Shown piece by piece: positions 48,254-58,800 of a stretch of DNA of 64,000 nt. The position numbers were made by a program, and so were the translations under genes. Every line of letters starts with the position of its first letter. Position 1 is the first letter of the stretch. Under the pieces are notes generated by a model. The model did not search any database and was not told the origin of the DNA. It saw only the letters and a list, made by a program, of their open reading frames with translations. This stretch comes from Capsaspora owczarzaki ATCC 30864 (lineage: Eukaryota > Opisthokonta > Filasterea). Where the stretch lies: positions 533,399-597,398 of the forward strand of contig NW_011887305.1 in the NCBI RefSeq assembly GCF_000151315.2, given 5' to 3'.

Positions 48254-49462
48254 TTACAACGAGAACTTGATGATAAAGTACAGCTCAGCACCCAATGCAA
48301 CGAACGCAGCCAGCATGCCGCACAAGACCATCATGGCCGTGTTGCCTGGAAAGACCTGCTCAGACACCTTGTAGCCTGCAGCAAACACGGCAACACCGGA
48401 CAGAATCGTTCCGAAAATTAGGGAAAAGATTTGCTCGACCTTCTTGAGCTCGAGCGGGTTGATGTTTGGCTCCTCGGCGTGGGCGGTGAGGCCTCTTGTC
48501 ATTCGCGCATAGTTTTTTTCTTCGACTAGGACTTTCAGCTTGGCCAATCGTGCGACGAGTTCGGGGCTCTTGGAATAGGAAGCAGGAACGTCAAAGTAAT
48601 TTTCAGTGAATGTTTCTCCCCCTCCCCCCCAAAAGGAGCACAACAACAACAACAACAATAGCAACCTCGATTTTCAACATGTTCTCCTCACTCGAACAAT
48701 TTCAGGCATGGCTGGGGGAACGATCTGCGAGCCATGCAACACCTTGTGCAATGTCAACGCCGGCTGGTCTTGCTTGAGCTGTTGCCATAATCTAACAAGT
48801 CCACAACACAACGCACACAACGCACACGATGAGAGTGCATGACCTTTTTTTTTCAACCACTAGTTCAAGCACCACCCCATCCCCTCCTCTATCTCAACTT
48901 TGGCATCATATGCAGCTGAATGCAGCAGGATACGTTTCCCCCCTTCAAAATTGCCGGTTTTCCCCCCTTCGAATACACACTCACCGCTTGACCAGTGCAA
49001 ATTCAATGAGCAACGCAGGTCTTTGCAATGGCGTTGCTTCATCAACCGCCTCTTTACTACTTGTACTCGTCGCAGTTGTACTGGTTGTACTGGTTGCAGT
49101 GGTACTTGTCGTGGTGGCTTTGGCCTTCGCTTCGTCCCATGCTGACTGTGCCGCCTGCAGCTCGGCGCGCAGATCACTCGTCGTCGTCGTCGTTGTCGTC
49201 GCCGTCGCTTGTTTGTGCTTCTGCTGAAGTTGCTGTCCCTTCTTCACTTGCGTTGCGAGATAGTCGCGCACGAGCTGCTGCAGCGATTCCGTCGCTTCGA
49301 CCTGCGGCATATGAAGCTCAATGCAATGTAATAGAAAAGACGACTGAGCTTCAAGTCTGAGATTTCTCCCCTTTTGAAGTTTAAATGTACAAGTACCGTT
49401 GACTCGACTAGCAATCTGAGTACACTCGCTGCATCTTTAGAAGGACTAAAATCTGCTGTCAT
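48254..49462 (-). CDS. TMEM199: VMA12/TMEM199-like V-ATPase assembly factor
   Basis: Four exons: 49397-49462, 48985-49301, 48692-48791 and 48254-48568, giving 265 residues. Key segments are LIEFALVKRLWQQL, ALTLHKVLHGSQIV, SPELVARLAKLKVLVEEKNYARMTRG (the family signature NPELVARLEKIK...YKRITR) and two membrane helices at about 208-229 and 238-261 ending GAELYFIIKFSL. VMA12/TMEM199 acts in the ER membrane in assembly of the Vo sector of the vacuolar ATPase. Exon 1 (MTADFSPSKDAASVLRLL) is inferred from a clean donor/acceptor pair in phase. The alternative start is an ATG at 49310 inside that acceptor region. A Thr/Ala-rich stretch fills the linker at residues 55-95. Confidence 0.88.
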
Positions 49463-49776
49463 CCTCGTAATCTTAGAATTCTGAGGCCTTTTTCCTCTCC
49501 TTCCCGTCTCACCGCCGTTCCCTCTCTTCCCCCACCCCCACCCCACCCCTTCCTTTAGAATATAGATCTACAAAGTACCAGTGCTGTACCTTGACTGCCA
49601 TTCTGATCAAAGACTCGCTCTCAGCATCAGCACTTTTCATACAGTAGAACACTTGTCCTGAATCCCAAACTCCTTCCCTTCTCGCTTTCTCTTGCTTCCC
49701 ACTGACTTTGTTTTTTCTCCTTCTTTCTTTTTATTCTGTACTCATTTCTTCTTCTTCTTGCTTTTTTTTGTCGTTC
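49463..49776. other. Divergent 5' region, VMA12-like and glutaredoxin
   Basis: No gene seen. The plus strand is C/T-rich in the last 130 bp before the glutaredoxin ATG. Confidence 0.5.
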
Positions 49777-50349
49777 ATGTTGCGTCGCGTTGCTTCGACA
49801 TTGCCTTCGTCTCTGTTCCGCCGCTCGTCTCCTTCTTCCTCGTCGTCGTCGCTTCGCCGCGCTGCCCTCGCCATCGCTCCCGGTGCTCCTTCTGCTTCTC
49901 CTTCTGCTTCTGCTCCATCTGCTTCTGCTTCGTCCAGCCACCGCTTGACCACCCTGCTCGCAGTCACCGCCGCCGTCTGCCTCTTCAGCACCTGCGCCGT
50001 CTCAACCGCTTTCGCCGCGTCCCATCCGCCCACGTCCGACTCCATCATGTCTGCCAACCGCAAGCTGATTGACGAGTTTGTCGCGTCCAACACGGTCGCC
50101 ATCTTCAGCAAGTCGTACTGCCCTTACTGCAAGCGCGTCAAGGCCCTGTTTGACAGCATTGGCGTCAAGTACACGGCCATTGAGCTCGACACCCACCCCG
50201 ATGGCAGCGGCATCCAGTCAGAGCTCATCAATGTGACTGGTCAGCGCACCGTCCCGAACGTCTTTGTCCGAGGCACTCACATTGGCGGCTCCGACGACAC
50301 GCACGCTGCTCAAAAGTCAGGCCGTCTCCAGAAGCTGCTCGATGCCTGA
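49777..50349 (+). CDS. Dithiol glutaredoxin with N-terminal presequence
   Basis: Single exon, 190 residues. The C-terminal 100 residues are a classical glutaredoxin: the redox motif CPYC at residues 115-118 (SKSYCPYCKR), TVPNVFVRGTHIGGSDD with the cis-Pro and glutathione-binding GG, and a terminal helix. It reduces disulfides and glutathionylated proteins with glutathione. The first 90 residues are Arg/Ser/Ala-rich (MLRRVASTLPSSLFRRSS), like a mitochondrial presequence, followed by a hydrophobic stretch (LTTLLAVTAAVCLFSTCAV). An internal ATG at 50047 (MSANRKLIDEF) starts exactly at the domain and could give a cytosolic form. The target organelle is inference. Confidence 0.93.
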   Translation: MLRRVASTLPSSLFRRSSPSSSSSSLRRAALAIAPGAPSASPSASAPSASASSSHRLTTLLAVTAAVCLFSTCAVSTAFAASHPPTSDSIMSANRKLIDEFVASNTVAIFSKSYCPYCKRVKALFDSIGVKYTAIELDTHPDGSGIQSELINVTGQRTVPNVFVRGTHIGGSDDTHAAQKSGRLQKLLDA

Positions 50350-50623
50350 GCATAATTCTGAGAAGCTCGGGGAAAAGGGGGTGTGTCTGAGAGAGAGGTC
50401 TGAGCGAGAGACAGAAGAGTTGGCTCCGTCTCGCCATCCCCGTTCATCCTTCATCTTGGAGCAAATACATCCATCCTGTTCCCTGCAAATAAAACGAGCT
50501 ACACTCTCGCGCAAATGGATTTCCTTGTTTATTGAGGTGAGGGGATTGTTACTTGCTTTTTGTGAGCAGCTGTTGGATGCAGCCGGTACAAGACATTGTC
50601 GAGCTTTTTGGCGCTCGCTTGGT

Positions 50624-52471
50624 TTACCGCCTGCGGGGCGAGCGAGAACGAGACCGCGAGCGATCACGGCGCCCAGAGTAGCTGCAGCAAAAGGTTGTTG
50701 ACGCAGGCTGGTGAGAAACGGCGCACGAAAAGGCATCATTACAAACTCCCAGTCCCTTTACCTCCTGCGCGGAGAGCGGGAACGAGAACGCGAGCGATCA
50801 CGGCTACGGCCATAGCTTGAAGACGAAAATCAAGTACGGTGACGGCAAAAACCAACCGGAAAGAGAAACAAGCAGTTTGGGGTTAGAAAACGAGGCAATC
50901 AACAAACAACCGAGGGAAAGTTCGGGGAGAAAAAAAAAATAAAACGAATGATGGAAGGGGCTGGAAAATACCGGCGTTGCATGCTACACGCAGGTGAGGA
51001 CATGGACCACGCTTGGTGGCCAACTCCAAGACGCTCGCTCGCGACTGTATGAAAACGCGCTTACCGCACCGCGAAGGCATACAACAACCAAAAAAATCAC
51101 GCACCACTCAAAATTCCCCCTCCCCCAAGTTCCCCCGACACTGATCTGCACAAGCAAATTGAGAGGATTGAATCGAAAAGAGCAAAGAAGAACTTACCTT
51201 CGATCGTCACGATCCAAGTCGTGGTATGAGCGGCGACGACGATCGTCGCGATCATCGTAACGGTCGCGGTCTCGGCCACGATCCGAGCGATCCCGGTCGC
51301 GGTCGCGGTCGTCGTCACGGCCAAACGGGCGCGGCGGTCCACGCAATGCAGTCGGGAACCCCTCTTGCTATTTGATAGGAAACGAAGCCAAAAAAACAAA
51401 ACTCAACAGTTAAAAACCCTCACTCACACAAAAGAAATCAGAAAAGGTCCCTGCACTCACCTTGTACTTGGCCAGCATATCGCGAATCAACGCGTAGCCA
51501 ACATGCACTTTGCCTTGGATGTGAGCATCAACACGCTCTTGGGCATCACCGACAATCAGCAAGGCACCGCAGATTTGGCAGACCTCGAGGCTGTTGTCGC
51601 GACCGTCTTCGTCCGGACGCTCCAGCTTGGTCTTGTCGTTGGTGAGACGCTCAATGTCACGCATGATGGCGGACGCTTCGTCGACCTGGCCCTGGGCGCC
51701 GAGGTCTTGCGCGCGCGAGGTCAACTCGGCGATCTGCTCGTTCACGCGAGCGATGCGCTGCGCACGGTCCTGCTGCCGCTGCGCCTCCGAGCCCGGTCCG
51801 ACGTGCATGCGCTCCGTGTTGGCACGAATGACGCGCTCCACACTGCGCACGGTCTCTTCGAGGAAGTTGTTGTGCGCCAGTTCAAAGCCGAGTTCGCCCT
51901 TGCGGCTGCTTGTCTGGTAGGCCTCCCGCAGCTTGTCATCGTGGACCTTGGCGCACTTGCCCAGATCCATCTTTGTGTTTGGGAAGAGGTCGTGCGGGCA
52001 CAATCCGCACAAGTAGTGCTTGCAGACCTGTTCAAGCAGAACATAGTGAGTGCATGAGTGAGTGAGTGAGCCCGTTCGTACCGCCCGTTCGCTTTTCGGG
52101 TTGGTCAAAGTTCACTGTCGTCGTTTCGCCAAGTTGCAATGCCACGCGAGGGCTGAAGCAGTCGGGAGGGGGAAACGGGGCGTCGTCGTTCTCGTTTCGC
52201 TTTGCTTTTTGTATGGACGTTGCATTGACGAACTTACATCGTCGTCCGGCCACTCGCGTTCACGCTTGCGCTCGTGCGGCAGTGCGTTGCGATTGACGCC
52301 CATCAGCTCATCGAGGAGCGCTCGGTTGGCTGTGTGGAGTGAGAGGGCGGGGAGAGAGAGAGAGAGAGTGCAGAGGGTAGTGCAATGGAAAACCCAGTCA
52401 AAGTCAAACAGTCAGTCAACCAAACTCAGAATCGTGATTGTTTTTGTTATTGTGATGCATTTACCAGACAT
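50624..52471 (-). CDS. LUC7L: LUC7-like U1 snRNP splicing factor
   Basis: Exons: 52465-52471 (only ATG TCT G), 52238-52329, 51461-52027, 51198-51367, 50762-50815 and 50624-50681; 315 residues if all are joined. NRALLDELMG, then a CCCH finger (VCKHYLCGLCPHD...CAKVHD), a coiled coil, and a second C2H2-type finger (VCQICGALL...HIQGKVHVGY) define LUC7. An Arg/Asp repeat and an RS tail follow. LUC7 proteins sit in the U1 snRNP and help choose 5' splice sites. The last two exons are near-copies: SYGRSRDRSRSRSRSPRRR and SYSGRRDRSRSRSRSPRRR. Exon 5 carries a TAA that overlaps its own donor (AG|GTAAAG), so the protein ends after 298 residues if the intron is kept. Divergent from GTF3C5. Confidence 0.92.
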
Positions 52472-52641
52472 GATTTGTGTGAGAATTGAAAAGTGAGCTT
52501 GTTTGAGTGAAAAAAAAAATAAAAAAGTCAGAAAAGTCTGAGATTTTGAAACTGGACATTTAAAATAAATACCGCTTCTTTCGTTTTCTTCGTCTTTTGC
52601 CTCACTCTACTTTTGTGTGTGTTTGTAACAGGTTTTGATCA
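52472..52641. promoter_or_regulatory. Divergent promoter region, LUC7 and GTF3C5
   Basis: 170 bp between two divergent start codons, with an A run at about 52510-52525. Confidence 0.5.
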
Positions 52642-55600
52642 ATGTCGGATGACGAGAATCACAATCAAGATGCAAGCGCAGTGACGCCCGAGCTGATTGC
52701 AGCGACTGTGCTCGAGCATCGCCGCGCCAAAGCGAGCCAGCCGACCAAGTACCGCTTCATCAACGTGCTCGCAGGCGGACCAGGAGGAGCCGGCATGGGA
52801 GGAGCCGGCACAGGAGGAGGTCAAGGCGGACGACTGCGACCATCCAACATGACTGGCTCCTCCGACGAGATCGCCGGCCATCATGCAGGCCAGGGCTCAG
52901 GCTCAGGCTTTGGCATAGGCTCAGGCACTGCAGATGGAGCGGCAGACGATGACGCGCTGCTGGACTATGCAGAGATTGACCAAATGTCGTCGAGAATGGC
53001 GGGATACTGGCCGGGTGCCGCGAGCGCATCGACAGCGACCGTTCCTGCTGCTGGTGCTGGGACGAGTGCAACTACGGATGCGAGGTCAATGACCCTGGCG
53101 AGGCGGCCGCGGCAGTCAACGCGCAACCACGGCGGTGCGCTCGAGCCAGACTTGCAACTGCCGATCGAATCGGAGCGCAGTCTCGAGCCTGGACGAGTGC
53201 ATCGCACAGCGCCAAGTGCATCAGGCTTGGATGGTGGCTTGGGTGGAGCTAGTAGTGCTCGGGGTGTAGCGGACGAGCCAGTCAATAGGTCTGCGGAACT
53301 TGGGCTGGAACCCGGCAAGCCAATTCCAACGCTCTTTGCCATTCACTATCCAGGTACTGTCATAGTGTGTACTCATTTTTGAAGTGATGTGCTTCTTGAA
53401 GCGAAAGAAGTGTCAGGTGCCTATCGTCAGGGTTTCAGACGGCTCATGCACATTTCATTCTGGCTGATTTTCTGTCTGTTCACCTGCTCGTGTCACTGCT
53501 TAGGCAATGTCAAAAATGTCGATCGGGCAGTAACTACCCTTGGAGGACACGCGGCTGTCAATAAGGTTTGTCTTTGAGGCGATTTGATGAAGAATCAGTG
53601 GAGAGAAACGGCGTTTTGTGTGTGTGGTGTTCTTTGCCACGTGCATGACTCCCCCGCCTCGTGCTGACAAAATTGGAACAACCTCTGACCAAATCCAATA
53701 GGCGGCGCAGTTAAACGGCGAACTGCAGTTGAATTTCCGTCCCGAGGCAACTTTTTCGGCCGCTGTTCGCAGCGATAAAACACGACCCTGTGCCAGTCTT
53801 TTAGTGAGATTGCAAGCACCAACTGGCGGCATGAGCAAGGATGTTACCATCTCCGTCCGCGGAGTGATTGCAACGAGCACGCAATTCCGCGCTCTCGCTC
53901 CAGTTCAAATCTTACCCGCGCCGCCCGTCCCAGCCCAGCGCTCACTTGAAGGGGCCTCCTTGGATGGTATGCTTCACCTAGATTTTTGTTTACAGCTCGA
54001 CGATGACCTCTTGTTTTTGACTCCCAGCTCACGAACGAACCGATTCCTCGTGCAGAAGTGGGCGACGCCTGTATCTTTTCCCGTACAGACATGCAGCTCC
54101 CGCCATTCTCGTTCACCCACATCGATCAGCCACGAACATACAAGTAAGAGCGAAAGGAGGAGATGCATGAATTTGATGCGAGATTTTATTGACCTGCGTT
54201 GTGAATATCAGATTCAAGCCGCCAATTTCCAATTCCGCGGCCAGTAACTCCACAGCTCCCATGGCTCAAAAGTCCTCTGTGCGCGTCAATTTTTCACTTT
54301 GTAAGTCTTTGATCACGCGCTCTAGGTTGACGTTGAAGCAGCCAAGTCTGACCTGAAAGTGTGCCGATTGTGCAGCCGCGCCGCAACCCACAGGCCCTCC
54401 GCGTGGATTGCCAACGACTCGTAACACTGCTCAGTCGGCCAGACTAGCAAAGGAATTGCACAGAGTGAGCTTGGGATGCACTCTTCGTGGCTTCTCATGC
54501 ATCGCTTCACTCACTTTTGGGTTGCTCCTTTGATTTGACCATTCAGCTCTTCCAAGAACGTCCAATTTGGTCACGACTGTCTCTGATCACTCGCTTGCGT
54601 CGAGAGGGTATTTCCACCAGCTTAGTGATGCCGTGCGTGACAAACTGCTGGTAGTTTTCTTGGTTGTTTGGGGTTTTTCTCATTTCTCACTCGGATGATA
54701 CCATCACAGCTTGTTAATGTCAACCGCCTTTCGTTATTCGACTGGCCCTTGGCGTACTTTGTGGGTCAGGTTTGGATATGACCCACGGCGTGATCCAAAT
54801 GCGCGCTCGTGAGTTCCGAGGCGTTGCTTTGTTGTTTGATTTGTTTGTCTCTCTTTTTTTGTTGTTTGTGGGAGACCTGACTTGAATATCCCCACGCCAA
54901 CCACTCAATGTTTTTGCTCTTGTTCTGTTCAGGTACCAAATGATCGATCTTCGGTTTGCCGGCAATGTGCCACTTGCACCATCTCTCAAAAGGTGGGGTA
55001 AATTTGACTGCCGTCGTAGTGGTCTTTTCGAGGACTGAAGTTGGTTTCTCATTCATTGTTGCTGTTCTTAACGGTAGTGAACGCACGGCAGCAAGCATTG
55101 CCGCTAGCCAGTTTGCCGACGTCTTTATTCCCAACACGTCCCCTTCGCAGCGCCAGTGCTGCATGCAAGTGTGCGATATTCTGCTTCGAGATGTGCAACA
55201 ACTCTTGAAGACTCCTGTGCCTGCTCTGGATGTGCGCTTTGGCTACTTCCGTCGCAAAGATGTTGAAGCTATCGTGACGAGCGTCAAAGCGCAAACTCCC
55301 ATGACTGTGGTGCTTGCGACACCAGAGCTCTTCAAAGCGGCGCTGCGAAATGCCGGTGTTGACCCCGAGCGGTACAGTCCATCCGCCATCACGCTGTCCG
55401 AGCCGCTAGGTGACAGCAGCCCCTTTGCTCCCATTCCAATGGATACGAGCGAGAGCGCAACCTCTGACGTCCCTTCCTTGTCAGTCGCTCCCCATCTCAG
55501 CTCGTCCTACGGCGGCGCATTCCTCGCCGAGCAATTAGACGATGTTGCCGAGTTTGACGTGTTTGATCAAGAGAGCACGGACGACGAAGCGGATAACACC

Positions 55601-55720
55601 ACAGCACGTCATCCACATAACGAGTTCGACAACGACGCAGACGATGGCGACGACGATGAGTATGACGACAAAGAGGATGACGATGCCTACGCAGATCCTT
55701 TCGACCACGACGATGAATGA
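52642..55720 (+). CDS. GTF3C5: General transcription factor 3C polypeptide 5 (TFIIIC)
   Basis: Ten exons: 52642-53353, 53504-53565, 53702-53966, 54056-54143, 54212-54300, 54376-54464, 54547-54632, 54710-54808, 54933-54992 and 55078-55720, giving 730 residues. Diagnostic segments: FAIHYPGNVKNVDRAVTTLGG, LQLNFRPEATFSAAV, ACIFSRTDMQ...FTHIDQPRTY, LFQERPIWSR, LLMSTAFRYSTGPWRTLWVR, FGYDPRRDPNARSYQMIDLRF and a late QVCDILLRDVQQLL helix. The C-terminus is strongly acidic (DADDGDDDEYDDKEDDD), as in the family. TFIIIC binds the A and B boxes of tRNA genes; this subunit contacts the A-box side. The N-terminal 220 residues are Gly/Ala-rich and not conserved. The acceptor at 54055 was chosen over a nearer one because only it keeps the frame. 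Confidence 0.92.
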
Positions 55721-55827
55721 ACGAAGGCAGACACCAGTCGGCATCTCCTTCGGTTGTTGCTGGTGTTTGATGGCTTGAGTTTTATACAGTATCTACATCA
55801 ATCACTTTTGACACAAATTCGACTGGC

Positions 55828-58800
55828 TCAGGCCCACAACGAAATCATGCCACTGTCCGCACCAAACAGCAGCTGCTGGTTGACGGGCAGCATTGCAAAA
55901 CTGTTGACTGTGCCTCGGATTGCATCGCTGCGCAGCTTGTGAGAGGTGAACGAGGGTTGCTAACAGGATTAGAGAGGGTTAGGATGGGGGTTGGTGGAGG
56001 TTGATGAGTGCAAGGTGACAAGGGAAAAAACAATCAAGAAAATGCAAAATCTTTACCGTTCTATCCAGCGCGCCGTGGAAGCCAAGACGGTTGGAGGCTG
56101 TGAGTGCCAGCACATCGCGCTTTGAGATTTCAAAATGCGTGACTGCATCCGTGTGGCCTGCAAGGAGCCATCGCTTTCAAGTGAGCCTTCCCCCAAAAGA
56201 AAACTCGGAGACAAAGAACCAACAGCTCTCTCGTACCGCGCATAAACTTGACCGGGACAGCAGTATGTACATTCCAGAGGGTGAGAGTGGAATCTGCAGA
56301 GCTCGACACGAGCTGGTGCTCGGACACTGGCTTCATGGAGAGGACATCCGATTCGTGAGCGCGCCAAGCAGCCAACATCAAGCCCGTGCGCAAATCGAGC
56401 AGCGAGATGATGCCCCCAGAAAATCCGGTGGCAATCCAGTTGTAGCCCGGATCGACAGCAATCGAGCGAATGGAGCCTGCGACAGTGAGAAGGGGTTTTG
56501 ACGCAAGTGAGAAATTCCTTGAGACAAAACCAAATCCAGAACCAATGAAGAATCTTACCAGCTGGCATAGTCGCCACCTTCCACTCGTGCAACAGTTGAT
56601 TGCTCTCGAGATCAAGGAATCTACAAGAGTCGCCCATCATGTGAGGGAGCAAATCCAAAAACAGCCAATTCCTTCATCGTCTCGTTTCCCTACTACCTTA
56701 GCGTGTTGTCCGAGGTTCCAGCCACAAGGCAGCTGCGTTGCGGGATTTGCTGGAAGCACACAATAGAGCTCTTTGGAAGGTCAAATTGTTGAGTGCAATA
56801 TCCGTTCTCGGGATTCCAAATCTAACGCAATCAAAGGTGTGTGAGTTCAACATCTGGTTGACAAGGCTCAACCAAGCTTCGTGACGTACATGAATTCCTC
56901 CATCGCACGAGGCGACAAAGTCGGTGGATGTCATAATTTGTACGGACGAAACGGTCTTGCGATGACCGACATAAGTTCGACGACACTTGGCGACTGGCAA
57001 CGAGTCTTCCTCCATACCGATGGACCATAACTTGACAGTCTTGTCCTTGCTGCCACTCACAAACTGCTGCTCGTTATCAAACACCGCGAGCGAGCGAACA
57101 GCAGCAGTGTGTCCTGCAATCAAGCACAGTCCCAACCAGCACGTTCACGCCAACGTGAATTGCCATGCCATGACCAGCAAATGAACATGAAACCAGCAAA
57201 TGAACTGCAACAGTACCCGCAAAGCTTTGCAACTTGAGCTCTCGGAATGACAAGGAGGCGTTGCGAGATTGAGGATCTGCCCAAACCCAGAAACAGTCAA
57301 CAACAGCAACAACAAAACAACTACAACTACAACAACACACTTTGCCTCTCCGCCTCCGAATCAAACATCCCGCAATTCAAAACACCACAAAAAAACTTCT
57401 CACTCATTTGATGGGTCAGGTAGGTTCCCCAGTTGGCATATGTGGTCTGGATCTCCTCGGCGCTGGGATCGTCGCCGTCCTTCTTGGAGCCGAGAGTCAG
57501 CAGATTGGAGAACTTGGCTCGCATCGAGTCGTTGGCGGACTGCGGGGGCATCGGGGCAGCGGCAGCGGCAGAGACCGCAGCTGCAATGGCGGCAGAGATG
57601 GCACTGGCAGAGACGACCGAGCCTGGGCCTTGCTCGGCGTTGCCATCCATTTCGTTGCCCGAATGCGAAAAGGACGCAAGATGCGAGTACATGAGCGTCT
57701 CGATGAGTTGCGAGTTGGCAATGTAGCGACGCATTGATTCTTGGCCAACAAGCAGACAGAACTGAGAATACGCCAGGTAGGCCGTCTCCGCCGTGTAGAC
57801 CTGACGCCACTCTTCGAGATCGGACTCGCCATTGGGCGCAGCAGAAGCACGCTGGGCCGCAATGAACGACGCTGATGTGAGCGCGTCGGAAGCAGACGAT
57901 GTCCTGGGATGACCAGTGGTATCTTCCAGGGTCCTGTCATAAATCCAGTCGAACGGAGCAAAGAACACGCGAAGAATGGGCAGAGCAAAGTCTTTCATGA
58001 TGGGCATTGCATCGGCACACTTGCGCGACAAAAGCCGGCAAACGTAAATCATCGACTCGAGCATCTGACGGCACATGCGGCTGCGCAGGGCTCCGGAGAA
58101 GGCGGCGCTTGATGGCGATCCGAGCCAACGAATCAACGGCATAAACACCTTGGAGGAGAAGTCGTCCATCTGCTCGGCCAGCGTGTCACTATTGAGGTGC
58201 TCACAGCAGCCTTGCAGCAGGTTGAGCACATTCACAATGGTTTGAGCACTGCGGTCGGCCATCGAGGTTGGAGACGCAACGTCGGCAATGGTCGCGTTGG
58301 CTGCCGCAAGCGCAGAGCCCAAGGACATTTCCACAAGCGAGGACGTCGAGGAGACGCCGGAGACGTTGCCGGCTTCGTTGCCAAGGGATGCTGTTGCCGC
58401 TGCGGTAGGACTCGGCGCAGCGATGGTGGCAGCTTTAGTCAGTTGCGCTGCGAGCGTGGAAATAATGTGCGGAATGTACTGCCCGAGGACGACCGTTTCA
58501 CCACCAGTCGCAGAGATGGAGAGAAGGCACTTGATGACAATGTTGGCGTTGGGGCGGGTGAGATGCCGCAGCAAGGGCTTGGTCATAAAGCGAGACGGAA
58601 TAACCGGGCCGAGCTGCGCAGCCAGATCAACCAGACCGTCACCAGCAGCCTTGGCGATGGCAATGTTGGCAGAAACCACGCCATCGATCAAAAAGCCGAC
58701 GAAATGCTCCATGAAAAAGGACAGACCAATTCTGTTGAGAAGCGACAGCACAAAGCGCTTTGACAAGATGACAACTTGAACCGCCTCGTCCGCCGTCAGC

